Below, piece by piece: positions 54,363-63,161 of a stretch of 64,000 nucleotides of DNA. The DNA lies in the NCBI RefSeq assembly GCF_003259895.1, contig NZ_QLME01000005.1:1-64000 (forward strand). The letters run 5' to 3'. How positions within the stretch are numbered: position 1 is the first letter of the stretch; each line of letters opens with the position of its first letter. The DNA is from Halanaerobium saccharolyticum (GTDB lineage Bacteria; Bacillota; Halanaerobiia; Halanaerobiales; Halanaerobiaceae). Below the pieces are notes generated by a model, which was not told the origin of the DNA, did not search any database, and saw nothing but the letters and a program-made list of their open reading frames with translations. The position numbers and the translations under genes are program-made.

Positions 54363-55751
54363 ATGAAGGAGAGAATGCTGCGTCTGCAGCAGGTACAATT
54401 GAATAATTTTAAGAATGTTAGGCAGGGGCTGATTGATTTTAACAGTTATAAAAGTGACGACTTTTTTTCCAAAACATCAGATGTGCTGGGAATATACGGC
54501 CAGAATGGTTCTGGTAAAACTGCTTTTATTGAAGCTTTGTGGATACTGAAACTGGTCCTGCTTGGAGAATCTCTGCCTGGAGATATTAAAGATTATATAT
54601 ACCAGGGTGAGAAAGAAGCTGCTATTAATTCTGTTTTTTCTATGTCTTTGGGAGAAGATAAATATCAACTCTTTTATGAAATGGTAATTGAAAGAAGAGA
54701 GAATGCTGCTCCAGTTATTATCAAGGAAGATCTATCATATAAGAAACTTGAAGAAGATGGCTGGACATATAAGAGGGGGATAATAACTCACAACCTTGAT
54801 GAGAAGGAGCAGTTGTTAAGTCCCCAAAAGAATTACAATTTGCTTACAAAGAACAATAAAGATGCTAAAGTGGATCTTAAAGTGGCTAAGGAGCTTGCGA
54901 AAAAGGAACAAACATCCTTTATTTTTTCTAGTGAGATGGATCATATTTATAAGGGTAATAAAGCCTTTAACGAATTTGCTGATATTATAATGGAGATTAA
55001 ACAGAATGCTCGTATGAACCTGTTTGTGATCAGAAATTCTCGTTCAGGTATGATCAATGCAAATCTAATTATACCTTTCTGTTTTCAGCTTAGTGATTCA
55101 GAGAGAATAGAAGGTGGAGATCTGGCAATAGCTCTGTCTGAGCCGACAACAGTTCCTGAGCGGGTCCTCTCTATTGTCAAAAATGTTATCGAGAACTTAA
55201 ACATCGTCTTAAAAGAGATAATTCCAGAGCTAACAATTAAAATTAAAGAGTATGGAGAAGAATTGGATGAGAATGGTGATCCAGTTATTAAAATAGAGCT
55301 GCTGGCAGAAAGAGGAGAGATTAAGATTCCTCTGAGATATGAATCAGATGGAATTAAAAAGATTATATCTATCTTGAGTGCAATGATTGCTATGTATAAT
55401 AAGCCCGGTATTTGTCTGGCTGTTGATGAGCTTGATACTGGTATATTTGAATATCTTTTAGGTGAAATTCTGGAGATCATTCAGGATAGAGCTAAGGGAC
55501 AGTTGGTCTTTACTTCTCATAACCTAAGACCGCTGGAGAAACTTAATAAAGAGTCACTGATTTTTACAACAACTAATCCCGAGAATCGATACATTAGATT
55601 TACCAATGTTAAGGAAACAAATAATTTAAGAAGCTTTTATTATCGTGGAATTAAGTTAGGTGGACAGGACGAGGAAGTTTATGAGAGAACAAATGAATAC
55701 AAAATAGCCAGAGCTTTTAGGGCTGCTGGTAGAGTTGATGCTGATGACTAG
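54363..55751 (+). CDS. AAA-family ATPase of an AbiL/RloA-like defence pair
   Basis: 462 residues. Walker A GQNGSGKT at residues 46-53, an SMC/OLD-like insertion, and Walker B CLAVDELDTG followed by FTSHNLRP. This is the AAA_15/21 type found in Abi, OLD/Gabija and Rlo systems. The next gene, overlapping by 8 bp, is TOPRIM-like. Start at ATG 54363 after GGAGGTGAT. A type I restriction operon lies 5 kb downstream, the usual company of Rlo genes. Confidence 0.8.
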   Translation: MKERMLRLQQVQLNNFKNVRQGLIDFNSYKSDDFFSKTSDVLGIYGQNGSGKTAFIEALWILKLVLLGESLPGDIKDYIYQGEKEAAINSVFSMSLGEDKYQLFYEMVIERRENAAPVIIKEDLSYKKLEEDGWTYKRGIITHNLDEKEQLLSPQKNYNLLTKNNKDAKVDLKVAKELAKKEQTSFIFSSEMDHIYKGNKAFNEFADIIMEIKQNARMNLFVIRNSRSGMINANLIIPFCFQLSDSERIEGGDLAIALSEPTTVPERVLSIVKNVIENLNIVLKEIIPELTIKIKEYGEELDENGDPVIKIELLAERGEIKIPLRYESDGIKKIISILSAMIAMYNKPGICLAVDELDTGIFEYLLGEILEIIQDRAKGQLVFTSHNLRPLEKLNKESLIFTTTNPENRYIRFTNVKETNNLRSFYYRGIKLGGQDEEVYERTNEYKIARAFRAAGRVDADD

Positions 55752-56421
55752 AAAATTAATTCTATTCTTAGTAGAAGGTATAACGGAGGAAATATCTTTT
55801 GGTCTTATTTTTTCTGAGATATTTGAGGATAAAGAGATTGAATTTCAAATTGCTCGTGGAGATATAACTACCAGGAATGGAGTTGATTCTCGTAATGTGA
55901 TAGAAGTAATAAATGAAGAAGTATTATCTTTTTTGGACAAAGAACATTATAATAAAGGGGATATTTTAGCAATTATTCATTTATTGGATACTGACGGAGC
56001 ATATATCAGTGAAGATTTGATCGAAAAACATGATAGGGATAAGAATTACTATTATGTTGATAAGTTATGTACCAGACATCCTGAAAACACAAAGAAAAGA
56101 AATGATAAAAAAAGTAGCATCATGGATAGACTGAGTAGGCATTCTAAAATAAATGGTATTCCATATAACGCTTACTACTTATCCTGTAATTTAGAGCATG
56201 TACTTCACAATGATGCAAATGTTGATGATAATCAAAAAGTAGATAAAGCTGAAGAATTTAGTGATAGCTATTTTGAAAGGGAATTAGAGTTTTTAGATTT
56301 TATTAGAAAGGATAGTTTTGCTGTCGAAGGTGAATATGAAGAAACTTGGGAGTTTATTAAGCAGGGAAATAACTCCTTAAACAGATATAGCAATTTGTAC
56401 CTTGTTTTTGAAAATATCTAG
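55744..56421 (+). CDS. TOPRIM-like nuclease partner (RloB/AbiL-type)
   Basis: 225 residues. LFLVEGITEE near the N-terminus supplies the TOPRIM glutamate, and HLLDTDGAYI near residue 83 the DxD. YLSCNLEHVLHND is a further conserved-looking block. In related pairs the ATPase senses or controls and this subunit cuts nucleic acid. ATG 55744 overlaps the upstream stop; ATG 55738 is an alternative. Confidence 0.7.
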   Translation: MTRKLILFLVEGITEEISFGLIFSEIFEDKEIEFQIARGDITTRNGVDSRNVIEVINEEVLSFLDKEHYNKGDILAIIHLLDTDGAYISEDLIEKHDRDKNYYYVDKLCTRHPENTKKRNDKKSSIMDRLSRHSKINGIPYNAYYLSCNLEHVLHNDANVDDNQKVDKAEEFSDSYFERELEFLDFIRKDSFAVEGEYEETWEFIKQGNNSLNRYSNLYLVFENI

Positions 56422-56475
56422 CATTTTTAATGGCTTATTTTTCTATTAGCAATCTCAAAAATTGAACAAAATTTC

Positions 56476-56536
56476 TAGCGGGACCACGTCTTAATTATGA
56501 ATTTCAGATCGACGTTCGACGCCCCACCCCCTAGAG
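56476..56536. other. Short GC-rich island between defence modules
   Basis: Contains GCGGGACCACGTC, CGACGTTCGACG and GCCCCACCCCC, strikingly rich in G+C among AT-rich flanks. No tRNA fold, no gene. It may be a scar from an integration event. Confidence 0.35.
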
Positions 56537-56560
56537 CATAACTGAATACTTAAAGACATT

Positions 56561-56611
56561 GAGCTGTCTGGACAGTCTCTTAACTGAGGCTGTTCAGGCA
56601 GCTCTTTTTTT
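56561..56611 (+). terminator. Very strong terminator
   Basis: GAGCTGTCTGGACAGTCTC pairs with GAGGCTGTTCAGGCAGCTC (wobbles only), then TTTTTTT. Confidence 0.9.
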
Positions 56612-56686
56612 ATGTCTAAATTTAAGGAGGTGAGAGTAGATAAGGGAGTGGTCTTAGTCCAAAATAATGAAAGGGAGGTGAATTAG

Positions 56687-56809
56687 ATGGCTTCTAAAAC
56701 ACTTGTTATCCTACTGCTTGGTGCTTTAGCCTGGCAGAGTTTGTTCAGTGGAGATATTCTGCTGGCTTTGTTCTTTATTCTCTTTGATCTTTATCTAATT
56801 TCTGAGTAA
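56687..56809 (+). CDS. 40-residue membrane peptide
   Basis: MASKTLVILLLGALAWQSLF, a Gly-Asp turn, then LLALFFILFDLYLISE: two short hydrophobic helices. GGGAGGTG gives a good ribosome site. Holin-like size and shape, but with no phage lysis genes near; function unknown. First of a series of small genes leading to recT. Confidence 0.6.
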   Translation: MASKTLVILLLGALAWQSLFSGDILLALFFILFDLYLISE

Positions 56810-56861
56810 CTGCTGTTTAAGTTGAAAGTCAAAATAAGACTAAAATACGGAGGTAATAATT

Positions 56862-57284
56862 ATGTTTAAAGAAGAAAATAATGTTGAGACTGTTCTAAGA
56901 CTGAGAGAGATGCTGGTTAGAGCAATGATGGCGGAGAACGATGTTATGCAGGAGCTGGTCTTAAGTAAGCTGGAAGAGCTGGATCTCAAGAGAAAAGATG
57001 AGCTCAAATATGCTGAGAAGATTATTGATTCTAAGAGTGGTGACAATGCCTTTAAGAAGCTTGCTCAGACAGCTGAGAATGGCGTTAAAAAGGCAGCTGG
57101 ACTTGCTTCTACTGGAACCAGGAATGTTGCTAAAGTCACCGGTGTGGCAGCTTCAAAGGTCGATAGAGCGGCTCTGAAGGCGATAGAGAAGTCAGTTATC
57201 GCTGCCAATTCAACCAGGCTTAAATCAGAAAGTGTTTTCTCAGAATTAAAGGAAGCGTTCATGAAAGGCTGGAATAATGCTTAG
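56862..57284 (+). CDS. Hypothetical helical protein
   Basis: 140 residues, largely alpha-helical by composition: VETVLRLREMLVRAMMAEND, LVLSKLEELDLKRKDELKYAE, then an Ala/Thr/Val-rich basic section. No cysteines and no signal peptide. Not recognised. CGGAGG before ATG. Confidence 0.6.
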   Translation: MFKEENNVETVLRLREMLVRAMMAENDVMQELVLSKLEELDLKRKDELKYAEKIIDSKSGDNAFKKLAQTAENGVKKAAGLASTGTRNVAKVTGVAASKVDRAALKAIEKSVIAANSTRLKSESVFSELKEAFMKGWNNA

Positions 57285-57296
57285 AATTAAACTCAG

Positions 57297-57333
57297 GGGA
57301 CTGTCAGTGAGAGCTGATGGTCTCTTTTTTTAT
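57297..57333 (+). terminator. Hairpin with T-run inside the small-gene series
   Basis: GGGACTGTCA pairs with TGATGGTCTC (wobbles), then TTTTTTTATTT. It may be a weak terminator that sets gene ratios. Confidence 0.7.
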
Positions 57334-57348
57334 TTGGAGGTGAAAATT

Positions 57349-57522
57349 ATGCCGGTTAATGGTGTGCCGAGTGATGATTGGAGAACAAAAAGAGCTTTAG
57401 GACCTTATGCTGAGCCAATGGATGAAGATGAGCTGGAAAGAGCAGCCAGACTGCTGCAGGAAAAGAAGAAAAGAGCTGCAGTTTTAAGCAGTGATGATCA
57501 GGAATTTAAGATGCCCTTTTAA
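57349..57522 (+). CDS. 57-residue hypothetical protein
   Basis: MPVNGVPSDDWRTKRALGPY, an acidic PMDEDELERAARLL helix and a basic EKKKR run. GGAGGTG eight bases upstream. Its stop is directly followed by the next gene's region. Unknown function. Confidence 0.55.
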   Translation: MPVNGVPSDDWRTKRALGPYAEPMDEDELERAARLLQEKKKRAAVLSSDDQEFKMPF

Positions 57523-57555
57523 ATGAATACTAAAAACATAAAGGAGATGAGAGTA

Positions 57556-58011
57556 ATGGTAAATATTCAGAAGTTTAGTCTAAGGATTGTTAAGGAATCA
57601 GGTGGAAGGTATGACATTGATAAGTATGTGAGGAATCCATTTCAGGCAAGAGATCTCTTTGTTGAGGTGGTTGAACTGGACCGGAGAGCAGAAGAAGTCT
57701 TTGCTATCGCTACCCTTGACGTTAAGAACAAGGTAACAGGGGTATTTGAGGTTTCTACAGGTACATTGACCTCAAGTCTTGTTACTCCAAGAGAGGTCTT
57801 TAAACGGGCAATACTGCAGAATGCAGCGGGTATAGTTTTAGCTCACAATCATCCTTCAGGTGTGGCTGATGCAAGCAGTGATGATATCTCTATCACCAAA
57901 AAGCTGCAGAAGGCCGGTAAGATAATGGGGATCAATGTTGTGGACCACATAATTATCGGCAGCAGAGATAATTTTATCAGTATGCAGGAAGAAAATCTAA
58001 TGAAAGACTGA
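57556..58011 (+). CDS. radC: RadC/JAB-domain protein
   Basis: 151 residues, the JAB/MPN+ domain alone (no N-terminal helix-hairpin-helix). EVSTGTL, the metal-binding AHNHPSG and the later Ser-x7-Asp (SDDISITKKL) are intact, so a JAMM-type hydrolase site is present. Short RadC proteins are typical of mobile elements and genomic islands. Start at ATG 57556 after GGAGATGAG. Confidence 0.88.
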   Translation: MVNIQKFSLRIVKESGGRYDIDKYVRNPFQARDLFVEVVELDRRAEEVFAIATLDVKNKVTGVFEVSTGTLTSSLVTPREVFKRAILQNAAGIVLAHNHPSGVADASSDDISITKKLQKAGKIMGINVVDHIIIGSRDNFISMQEENLMKD

Positions 58012-58040
58012 ATCATCAAAAGTTAATAATAGTTAATTAA

Positions 58041-58065
58041 CCTGGCCGGCGCCGGGATTTTTTTA
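58041..58065 (+). terminator. GC-rich hairpin with T-run
   Basis: CCGGCGCCGG palindrome extended by CCTGG, followed by ATTTTTTTA. Confidence 0.65.
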
Positions 58066-58097
58066 TGTCAAAAAAATAGAGAAAGGAGATGATCAAG

Positions 58098-58226
58098 ATG
58101 TATGTAAAGCAATGTCCTGAGTGTAAGAAGAAGTCCTACAGCTCCTGTAAGAAGGGTGAATGGAACTGCCCCCACTGTGACCATGATCTAAGTGATGAAG
58201 AAGCTCAAAGACCAGAAGAAGACTAA
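58098..58226 (+). CDS. 42-residue zinc-ribbon protein
   Basis: MYVKQCPECKKKSYSSCKKG, then NCPHCDHD and an acidic tail. CPEC and CPHC form a rubredoxin-like zinc knuckle pair. GGAGATG before ATG. Such micro-ribbons are common beside phage recombination genes; role unknown. Confidence 0.7.
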   Translation: MYVKQCPECKKKSYSSCKKGEWNCPHCDHDLSDEEAQRPEED

Positions 58227-58285
58227 ATATAATTGGAGGCCTGGATTTAATCTGGGTCTCCTTAAATTAAGAGGAGGAATAAAAA

Positions 58286-59179
58286 ATGAGTGCAAATAGC
58301 AAAGTTGTTGATATTAACAGAAAGAAAAAAGAACTAATTACTTTTACTGAAGAGGAGTTAGAAACCCTGAGACGAACTGTTGCCGGAGATGCAAGCAGTG
58401 ATGAATTTAAAATGTTCATCTATCTGGCTAAAAACTATGGACTTGATCCTTTCAATAAGGAAATATTTTTCTGGAAGAAAGATGGTAAGCCAACAATTAT
58501 GACTTCCAGGGATGGTTATCTAAAGATAGCTGATAGGCATCCCCAGTATGATGGGCTGGTTTCAGATGTAGTTAGAGAAAATGATAAGTTTAGACGAAAA
58601 GAAACTGGAATTAATCATCAATATGGGACCAACCGCCGACAGATTGTCGGTAGTTACGCTTTAGTTTATAGAAAGGACAGAAGCTATCCCGTTTATATCT
58701 TTGCTCCTTTTAATGAATATCAGGCTGATTCTAAGATCTGGGAGCAGTATCCTTCAGCTATGATCCTTAAAGTTGCTGAATCAATGGCCTTAAAGAGAGC
58801 TTTCAGTGTTTCTGGTCTTGTTTCCAGGGAAGAAATGGCTGTACAGCAGCAGAATGATTATAATTTTGATGAGATTCCATTCAGCCAGGTACAGGGCAAG
58901 AAGAATAAAGGTGAGACTCAGGAAGATAAATCTCTGAAAAACGATCAAGTTAACTCTCTAACTGAAAGAGAACTTGCTATTAAAGAAATAGTTGGGGATG
59001 ATCCTAAGCTGAAAGAAGATCTCTATAATTACCTCAGACATGTAAAAAGAGAAAAAGGTATAGACAGCAGCAAAAAGATATCGATCAACAGCTTAAGTAA
59101 AGAGCAGTTTGAGCAGTTGAAGTCTATCTTAAATACATTCAGTAGGTTAAGTGCTCAGGAAAGGAAGGAAATCTCATGA
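58286..59179 (+). CDS. recT: RecT/Bet-family single-strand annealing protein
   Basis: 297 residues. FIYLAKNYGLDPFNKEIFFW, PTIMTSRDGYLKIAD and WEQYPSAMILKVAESMALKRAF are the conserved blocks of phage Bet/RecT recombinases, which anneal complementary DNA strands. No partner exonuclease (RecE/Exo) is encoded nearby. A C-terminal extension of ~90 residues is less conserved. AGGAGG before ATG. Confidence 0.9.
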   Translation: MSANSKVVDINRKKKELITFTEEELETLRRTVAGDASSDEFKMFIYLAKNYGLDPFNKEIFFWKKDGKPTIMTSRDGYLKIADRHPQYDGLVSDVVRENDKFRRKETGINHQYGTNRRQIVGSYALVYRKDRSYPVYIFAPFNEYQADSKIWEQYPSAMILKVAESMALKRAFSVSGLVSREEMAVQQQNDYNFDEIPFSQVQGKKNKGETQEDKSLKNDQVNSLTERELAIKEIVGDDPKLKEDLYNYLRHVKREKGIDSSKKISINSLSKEQFEQLKSILNTFSRLSAQERKEIS

Positions 59180-59442
59180 ATAAACTAACCGCAGCTTCTG
59201 TATTGATGGCAGTAATGTTTTTGACAGCTGCAATTCTAGCCCAGACAGGTCCAGATGATATTATTGACAGTTACAGCTGGAATGAAGTTTATGTGGTAAA
59301 GCAAGGTGATACACTCTGGGAGATAGCAGAAGAGATTAACTCTGACTTTGACCCGCGGCTGATGGTAGCAGCCATTAAAAAGGTCAATGAAATTGATACA
59401 ATGATCAGAGTTAATCAGAAGATTGTACTTCCAGAAAAGTAG
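59176..59442 (+). CDS. Exported LysM-domain protein
   Basis: 88 residues: signal peptide (cut near ILA), then one LysM domain YVVKQGDTLWEIAEEINSDF ... VNQKIVLPEK. It resembles YneA-type wall proteins that delay division during DNA damage. Overlap with recT (ATGA) supports co-expression of a recombinase with a possible division inhibitor. Confidence 0.75.
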   Translation: MNKLTAASVLMAVMFLTAAILAQTGPDDIIDSYSWNEVYVVKQGDTLWEIAEEINSDFDPRLMVAAIKKVNEIDTMIRVNQKIVLPEK

Positions 59443-59918
59443 ACTGAGAAAGGGTGAAGCTTTGAGAAATCTTTTCTGGTTTAAAACTATGATTTAATAA
59501 TATCACTGGAGCGACTAATCTTCAAAAATAATCCTGCAGTCTTCATTGTGAATAAAGGTAAATCTGATGGAGACTGCTGATATTTTAATCCAGTCTATAT
59601 GGCTTTAAATGCTTGTTTTGAGGGCGTTCATCTGTTAACATACAAATAGCCAGATAAGGTAAAAATAAGCGCATATGACTTTCTGAGACCCTTTAGGAGT
59701 GGCTATTCCAGTGTGCTGATATATGTGGAGAATAAAGTGAAAATAGTTGGTTATACCGCTCTTTTTCTACAATTTACGACAATAATAACTGCTGCAGCAA
59801 TAAAGGAAAATTAAAGAATTTATTGAAGTATAAATAGTAATAGGTAAAATATTTTCTTGCTGGTGACAATACGGTGTCAGAGTAGTGAGCTACAATAAAT
59901 TAAAGGGGATGAAAAATA
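59443..59918. other. Non-coding, 476 bp, with an 11-bp hairpin
   Basis: GCAGTCTTCAT (59536) pairs with ATGGAGACTGC (59567) over a 20-base loop. Otherwise AT-rich; no frame with ribosome site. May contain the promoter of the next gene, not identified. Confidence 0.45.
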
Positions 59919-60359
59919 ATGAGAAGAAAACTGGGAATAAGTCTTGCTTTAATATTTGTGTTGGTCTTCACTTTTTCGATTCAGGCTGCTGGACCAGAAG
60001 ATCTATTTCTTGATTCTGCAGCTGCTCAAGAGGTTATAAAGGAGCAGGCAACAGAAGACTGGGAAGATGATTTTGAAATGGTTAAATACCAGATTGATAA
60101 CCAGACTGCAGCCTATAACTGGCTTATAAAAGTAGAGGATCATCTTGACTTATTGAAACTGGCTAAAGAAAAATGGGACACCGATTATGAAATGATTAAG
60201 TACGAATATGAAAACCAGGTAGCTGCCTATAACTGGGTTCAATCTCAAGATGAACATCCCGAAATCATGGCTGCTGCAAAAGAAAAATGGGGTCTTGACT
60301 ATGAAATGGTCAAGTATGAATATGAAAATCAGGTAGAAGCTTATGAAAGCATTAATTAA
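59919..60359 (+). CDS. Exported protein with three ~38-residue repeats
   Basis: 146 residues: signal peptide (cut near IQA), then three tandem units built on W-x-x-DYEMVKYEYENQVAAYNW. Units 2 and 3 differ at few positions, so the repeat expanded recently. The repeats look amphipathic and aromatic-rich (Trp/Tyr), suggesting helical bundle or wall-binding. AAAGGGGATG upstream. It lies 53 bp before hsdM and may share its transcript. No family recognised. Confidence 0.6.
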   Translation: MRRKLGISLALIFVLVFTFSIQAAGPEDLFLDSAAAQEVIKEQATEDWEDDFEMVKYQIDNQTAAYNWLIKVEDHLDLLKLAKEKWDTDYEMIKYEYENQVAAYNWVQSQDEHPEIMAAAKEKWGLDYEMVKYEYENQVEAYESIN

Positions 60360-60412
60360 ACTTTATAATATATTAATAAGTGAGAACTTAACTATTCTAG
60401 GAGGAATTGTAA

Positions 60413-61906
60413 ATGTCGAAGTTAACATTAGAAGAATTAGAATCACATCTCTGGGAATCAGCTAATATTTTAAGAGGTAGCATTGATTCCGCAGATTATA
60501 AGAACTACATATTTGGACTATTATTTCTAAAAAGAATGAATGATGTATTTATGGAGAACAGAGAGCACATTATTGAAGAATACGGTGAAGAAGTAGTAGA
60601 TGATCCAGACTTTTACACTGAGTCAAAGGTGTTTATTCCTGAAAGAGCTCGCTGGTCTGCAATTAAAGAACAGACTGAAGATATTGGAGCAGCTATCAAT
60701 AAAGCCTTTGTAGTTTTAGAACAGGAAAACTCTGTTTTAGAAGGAGTGCTGACTACAGTTGATTTCAATGACAAGGATAGATTACCTGACAGTGTGTTAG
60801 AAAAGTTAATCCAGCATTATACTGATTTAAAATTAGGTAATGAAAACTTAGAAGATGCTGATCTTCTGGGTAGAGCCTATGAGTACTTAATCAGACAGTT
60901 TGCTGATGATGCCGGTAAAAAAGGTGGAGAGTTCTATACTCCCCGTGAGGTGGTTCAGCTTTTAGTAAGAATTTTAGATCCTCAGTCCGGGGATCGTGTC
61001 TATGACCCGGCCTGCGGCTCTGGCGGGATGCTTATTTATTCTGCTGAACATATTAGAAAAGAAGATCAGGATAGAATGGAGAACATTTCTCTTTTTGGTC
61101 AGGAAAGAAACTTAAATACCTGGTCTATTGCTAAGATGAATATGTTTTTACATGATCTTTATGATGCACAGATTAAAAGAGGCGATACTTTTACAGAACC
61201 ACTATTTTTAGAAGATGGTGGTAAGCTGCAGCAGTTTGACAGAGTGATTGCCAATCCAATGTGGAATCAGAGCTATGCCAAGGGTGATATTAAGGAGTCT
61301 CAGGCATATAATAGGTTCAATTATGGTTTCCCCCCTAAAAACTCTGCGGACTGGGCCTGGGTTCAGCATATGTTAGCAAGTGCCAATCGTGATGGTAAGG
61401 TTGGGGTAGTTTTAGATAATGGAGTGCTTTTCCGCAGCCGTTCTGAGGGTAAGATCAGAAAGAAAATCTTAAAAGAAGATTTAATTGAAGCTGTGATTGC
61501 TCTGCCATCTAATTTATTTTACAATACCTCTTCACCTGGCTGTATTTTAATGTTGAATAAGAATAAGCCTGCTGAAAGAAAAGACAAGGTTATTTTTATC
61601 TATGGTGAGGAAGATTATGAAGAAGGAAGCAACCAGAACTTCTTAAGAGAGAAAGACTTAGAAAAGATTTTAGATGCCTATCACAACTTTGATGATATAG
61701 AGAAATATTGTAGAGTTGCTGATATGGAGGAAATAGAGAGAAATGATTTCAATTTAAATGTACCTCGCTATGTTGATACCACAGAAGAGGAAGAGCCTGT
61801 AGATGTGGCAGAAGTTTTAACTGAGCTTGATCAGCTAGAAAAAGAAAGAGATGAGATAGAATCAGAGATGATTAGCTATCTTAAGGAGCTTGGTTATAAT
61901 GGTTAA
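60413..61906 (+). CDS. hsdM: Type I restriction-modification methyltransferase subunit
   Basis: 497 residues. N-terminal HsdM_N bundle (LESHLWESANILRGSIDSADYKNYIFGLLFLKRM), SAM site DPACGSGGML, catalytic ANPMW (a common HsdM variant of NPPF), and a C-terminal coiled part. Makes N6-methyladenine with the HsdS specificity subunit. AGGAGG before ATG; overlaps hsdS by 8 bp. Confidence 0.95.
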   Translation: MSKLTLEELESHLWESANILRGSIDSADYKNYIFGLLFLKRMNDVFMENREHIIEEYGEEVVDDPDFYTESKVFIPERARWSAIKEQTEDIGAAINKAFVVLEQENSVLEGVLTTVDFNDKDRLPDSVLEKLIQHYTDLKLGNENLEDADLLGRAYEYLIRQFADDAGKKGGEFYTPREVVQLLVRILDPQSGDRVYDPACGSGGMLIYSAEHIRKEDQDRMENISLFGQERNLNTWSIAKMNMFLHDLYDAQIKRGDTFTEPLFLEDGGKLQQFDRVIANPMWNQSYAKGDIKESQAYNRFNYGFPPKNSADWAWVQHMLASANRDGKVGVVLDNGVLFRSRSEGKIRKKILKEDLIEAVIALPSNLFYNTSSPGCILMLNKNKPAERKDKVIFIYGEEDYEEGSNQNFLREKDLEKILDAYHNFDDIEKYCRVADMEEIERNDFNLNVPRYVDTTEEEEPVDVAEVLTELDQLEKERDEIESEMISYLKELGYNG

Positions 61907-63158
61907 AGAGGGATACAGAAATACTTCCATTGGAGTTATTCCAAATGATTGGAAAGTTGAGCGTTTAAGTGATGTTGGTAAAGTAACTGGAGGTAATACT
62001 CCAAGAAGGAGTACAGATGAGTATTGGGGAGGAGATATTCCCTGGCTTACCCCTTCCCAATTGACTGGGAAATTGATTAATGAGATTAGTGAAACTGATG
62101 AATATATTACAGAAAAAGGATTTGAAAATAGTTCTGTTAAATTATTACCTCCTGGTACAGTAATTATGAGTAGCCGTGCCACTATAGGTGAAACAGTTAT
62201 TAATAAGGTTCCCCTGACAACAAATCAGGGATTTGCTAATATAATTTGCGATGAAAATAAAGTTTATAATTACTACTTGTTATATTTGTTACGTTATATT
62301 ACTCCACGTTTGGAGGCTCTAGCAGGAGGGAGTACTTTTTTAGAGATCAGTAGGACTAATGTTAGGAGTGTAAATATTCCTGTCCCACCTCTCTCTGAGC
62401 AGAAAAGAATAGCATCAATTCTATCATCAGTAGATAAGTCAATAGAAAAAACTGATGAAGTAATAGAAGAAACAAAAGAACTGAAAAAAGGATTGATGCA
62501 GGAGTTACTTACTAAAGGGATTGGGCATAGTGAGTTTAAGGATAGCCAGTTTGGTGAGATTCCTAAGAGTTGGGAAATAAAACAGGTAAAAAACACTGGA
62601 AAAGTAATTACAGGTTCTACTCCGAGAACTGCAGATGAAGAGAATTATGGAGGCTACAAACTATTAGTTGGACCAGGAGATCTTACTGATAATAAATATA
62701 TATATAATTCTGAAAAAAAGCTATCTGAAATTGGTTTTGAAAAGACAAGAAAACTCCCTAAAGGGTCTATTTTAATAACTTGTATTGGAGCAACAATAGG
62801 AAAGATGGGAATTGCTGGAATAGAGTTAAGTACTAATCAACAAATCAATTCGATAATTTGCAATAATAAATATGACAATGAGTTTGTATATTATTGTTTG
62901 AATAAGAACTTTAGAATATATAAAAGTTATATTTCTAATCAAGCTGTACCGATAATGAATAAGACAACATTTTCTAATTTATCTTTACCAGTTCCTTCTC
63001 TAGAAGAACAAAAGAAAATAGCATCAATTCTATTAACAGTAGATACTAAGATAAAAAAAGAGAAAGAATACAAAGCTAAACTGGAGCGACTTAAAAAAGG
63101 TTTAATGCAGAAACTATTAACAGGAGAGATTAGAGTAAATACAGATATGGAGGTTTAG
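61899..63158 (+). CDS. hsdS: Type I restriction-modification specificity subunit
   Basis: 419 residues, two target-recognition domains (VERLSDVGKVTGGNTPRRST and IKQVKNTGKVITGSTPRTAD), each ending in a conserved helix (IASILSSVDKSIEKTDE; IASILLTVDTKIKKEKE) that sets the spacer length. Intact, so a bipartite recognition site is expected. ATG 61899 after AAGGAG. Confidence 0.93.
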   Translation: MVKEGYRNTSIGVIPNDWKVERLSDVGKVTGGNTPRRSTDEYWGGDIPWLTPSQLTGKLINEISETDEYITEKGFENSSVKLLPPGTVIMSSRATIGETVINKVPLTTNQGFANIICDENKVYNYYLLYLLRYITPRLEALAGGSTFLEISRTNVRSVNIPVPPLSEQKRIASILSSVDKSIEKTDEVIEETKELKKGLMQELLTKGIGHSEFKDSQFGEIPKSWEIKQVKNTGKVITGSTPRTADEENYGGYKLLVGPGDLTDNKYIYNSEKKLSEIGFEKTRKLPKGSILITCIGATIGKMGIAGIELSTNQQINSIICNNKYDNEFVYYCLNKNFRIYKSYISNQAVPIMNKTTFSNLSLPVPSLEEQKKIASILLTVDTKIKKEKEYKAKLERLKKGLMQKLLTGEIRVNTDMEV

Positions 63159-63161
63159 AAA

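Noticed and set aside
56495-56540. 3' end of a tRNA/tmRNA (GTTCGAC near CCCCACC)
   Set aside because: The T-arm does not pair and there is no matching 5' half.
59176-59442. Reading the recT-radC-LysM module as a prophage
   Set aside because: No integrase, terminase, portal, capsid or lysis genes anywhere near.
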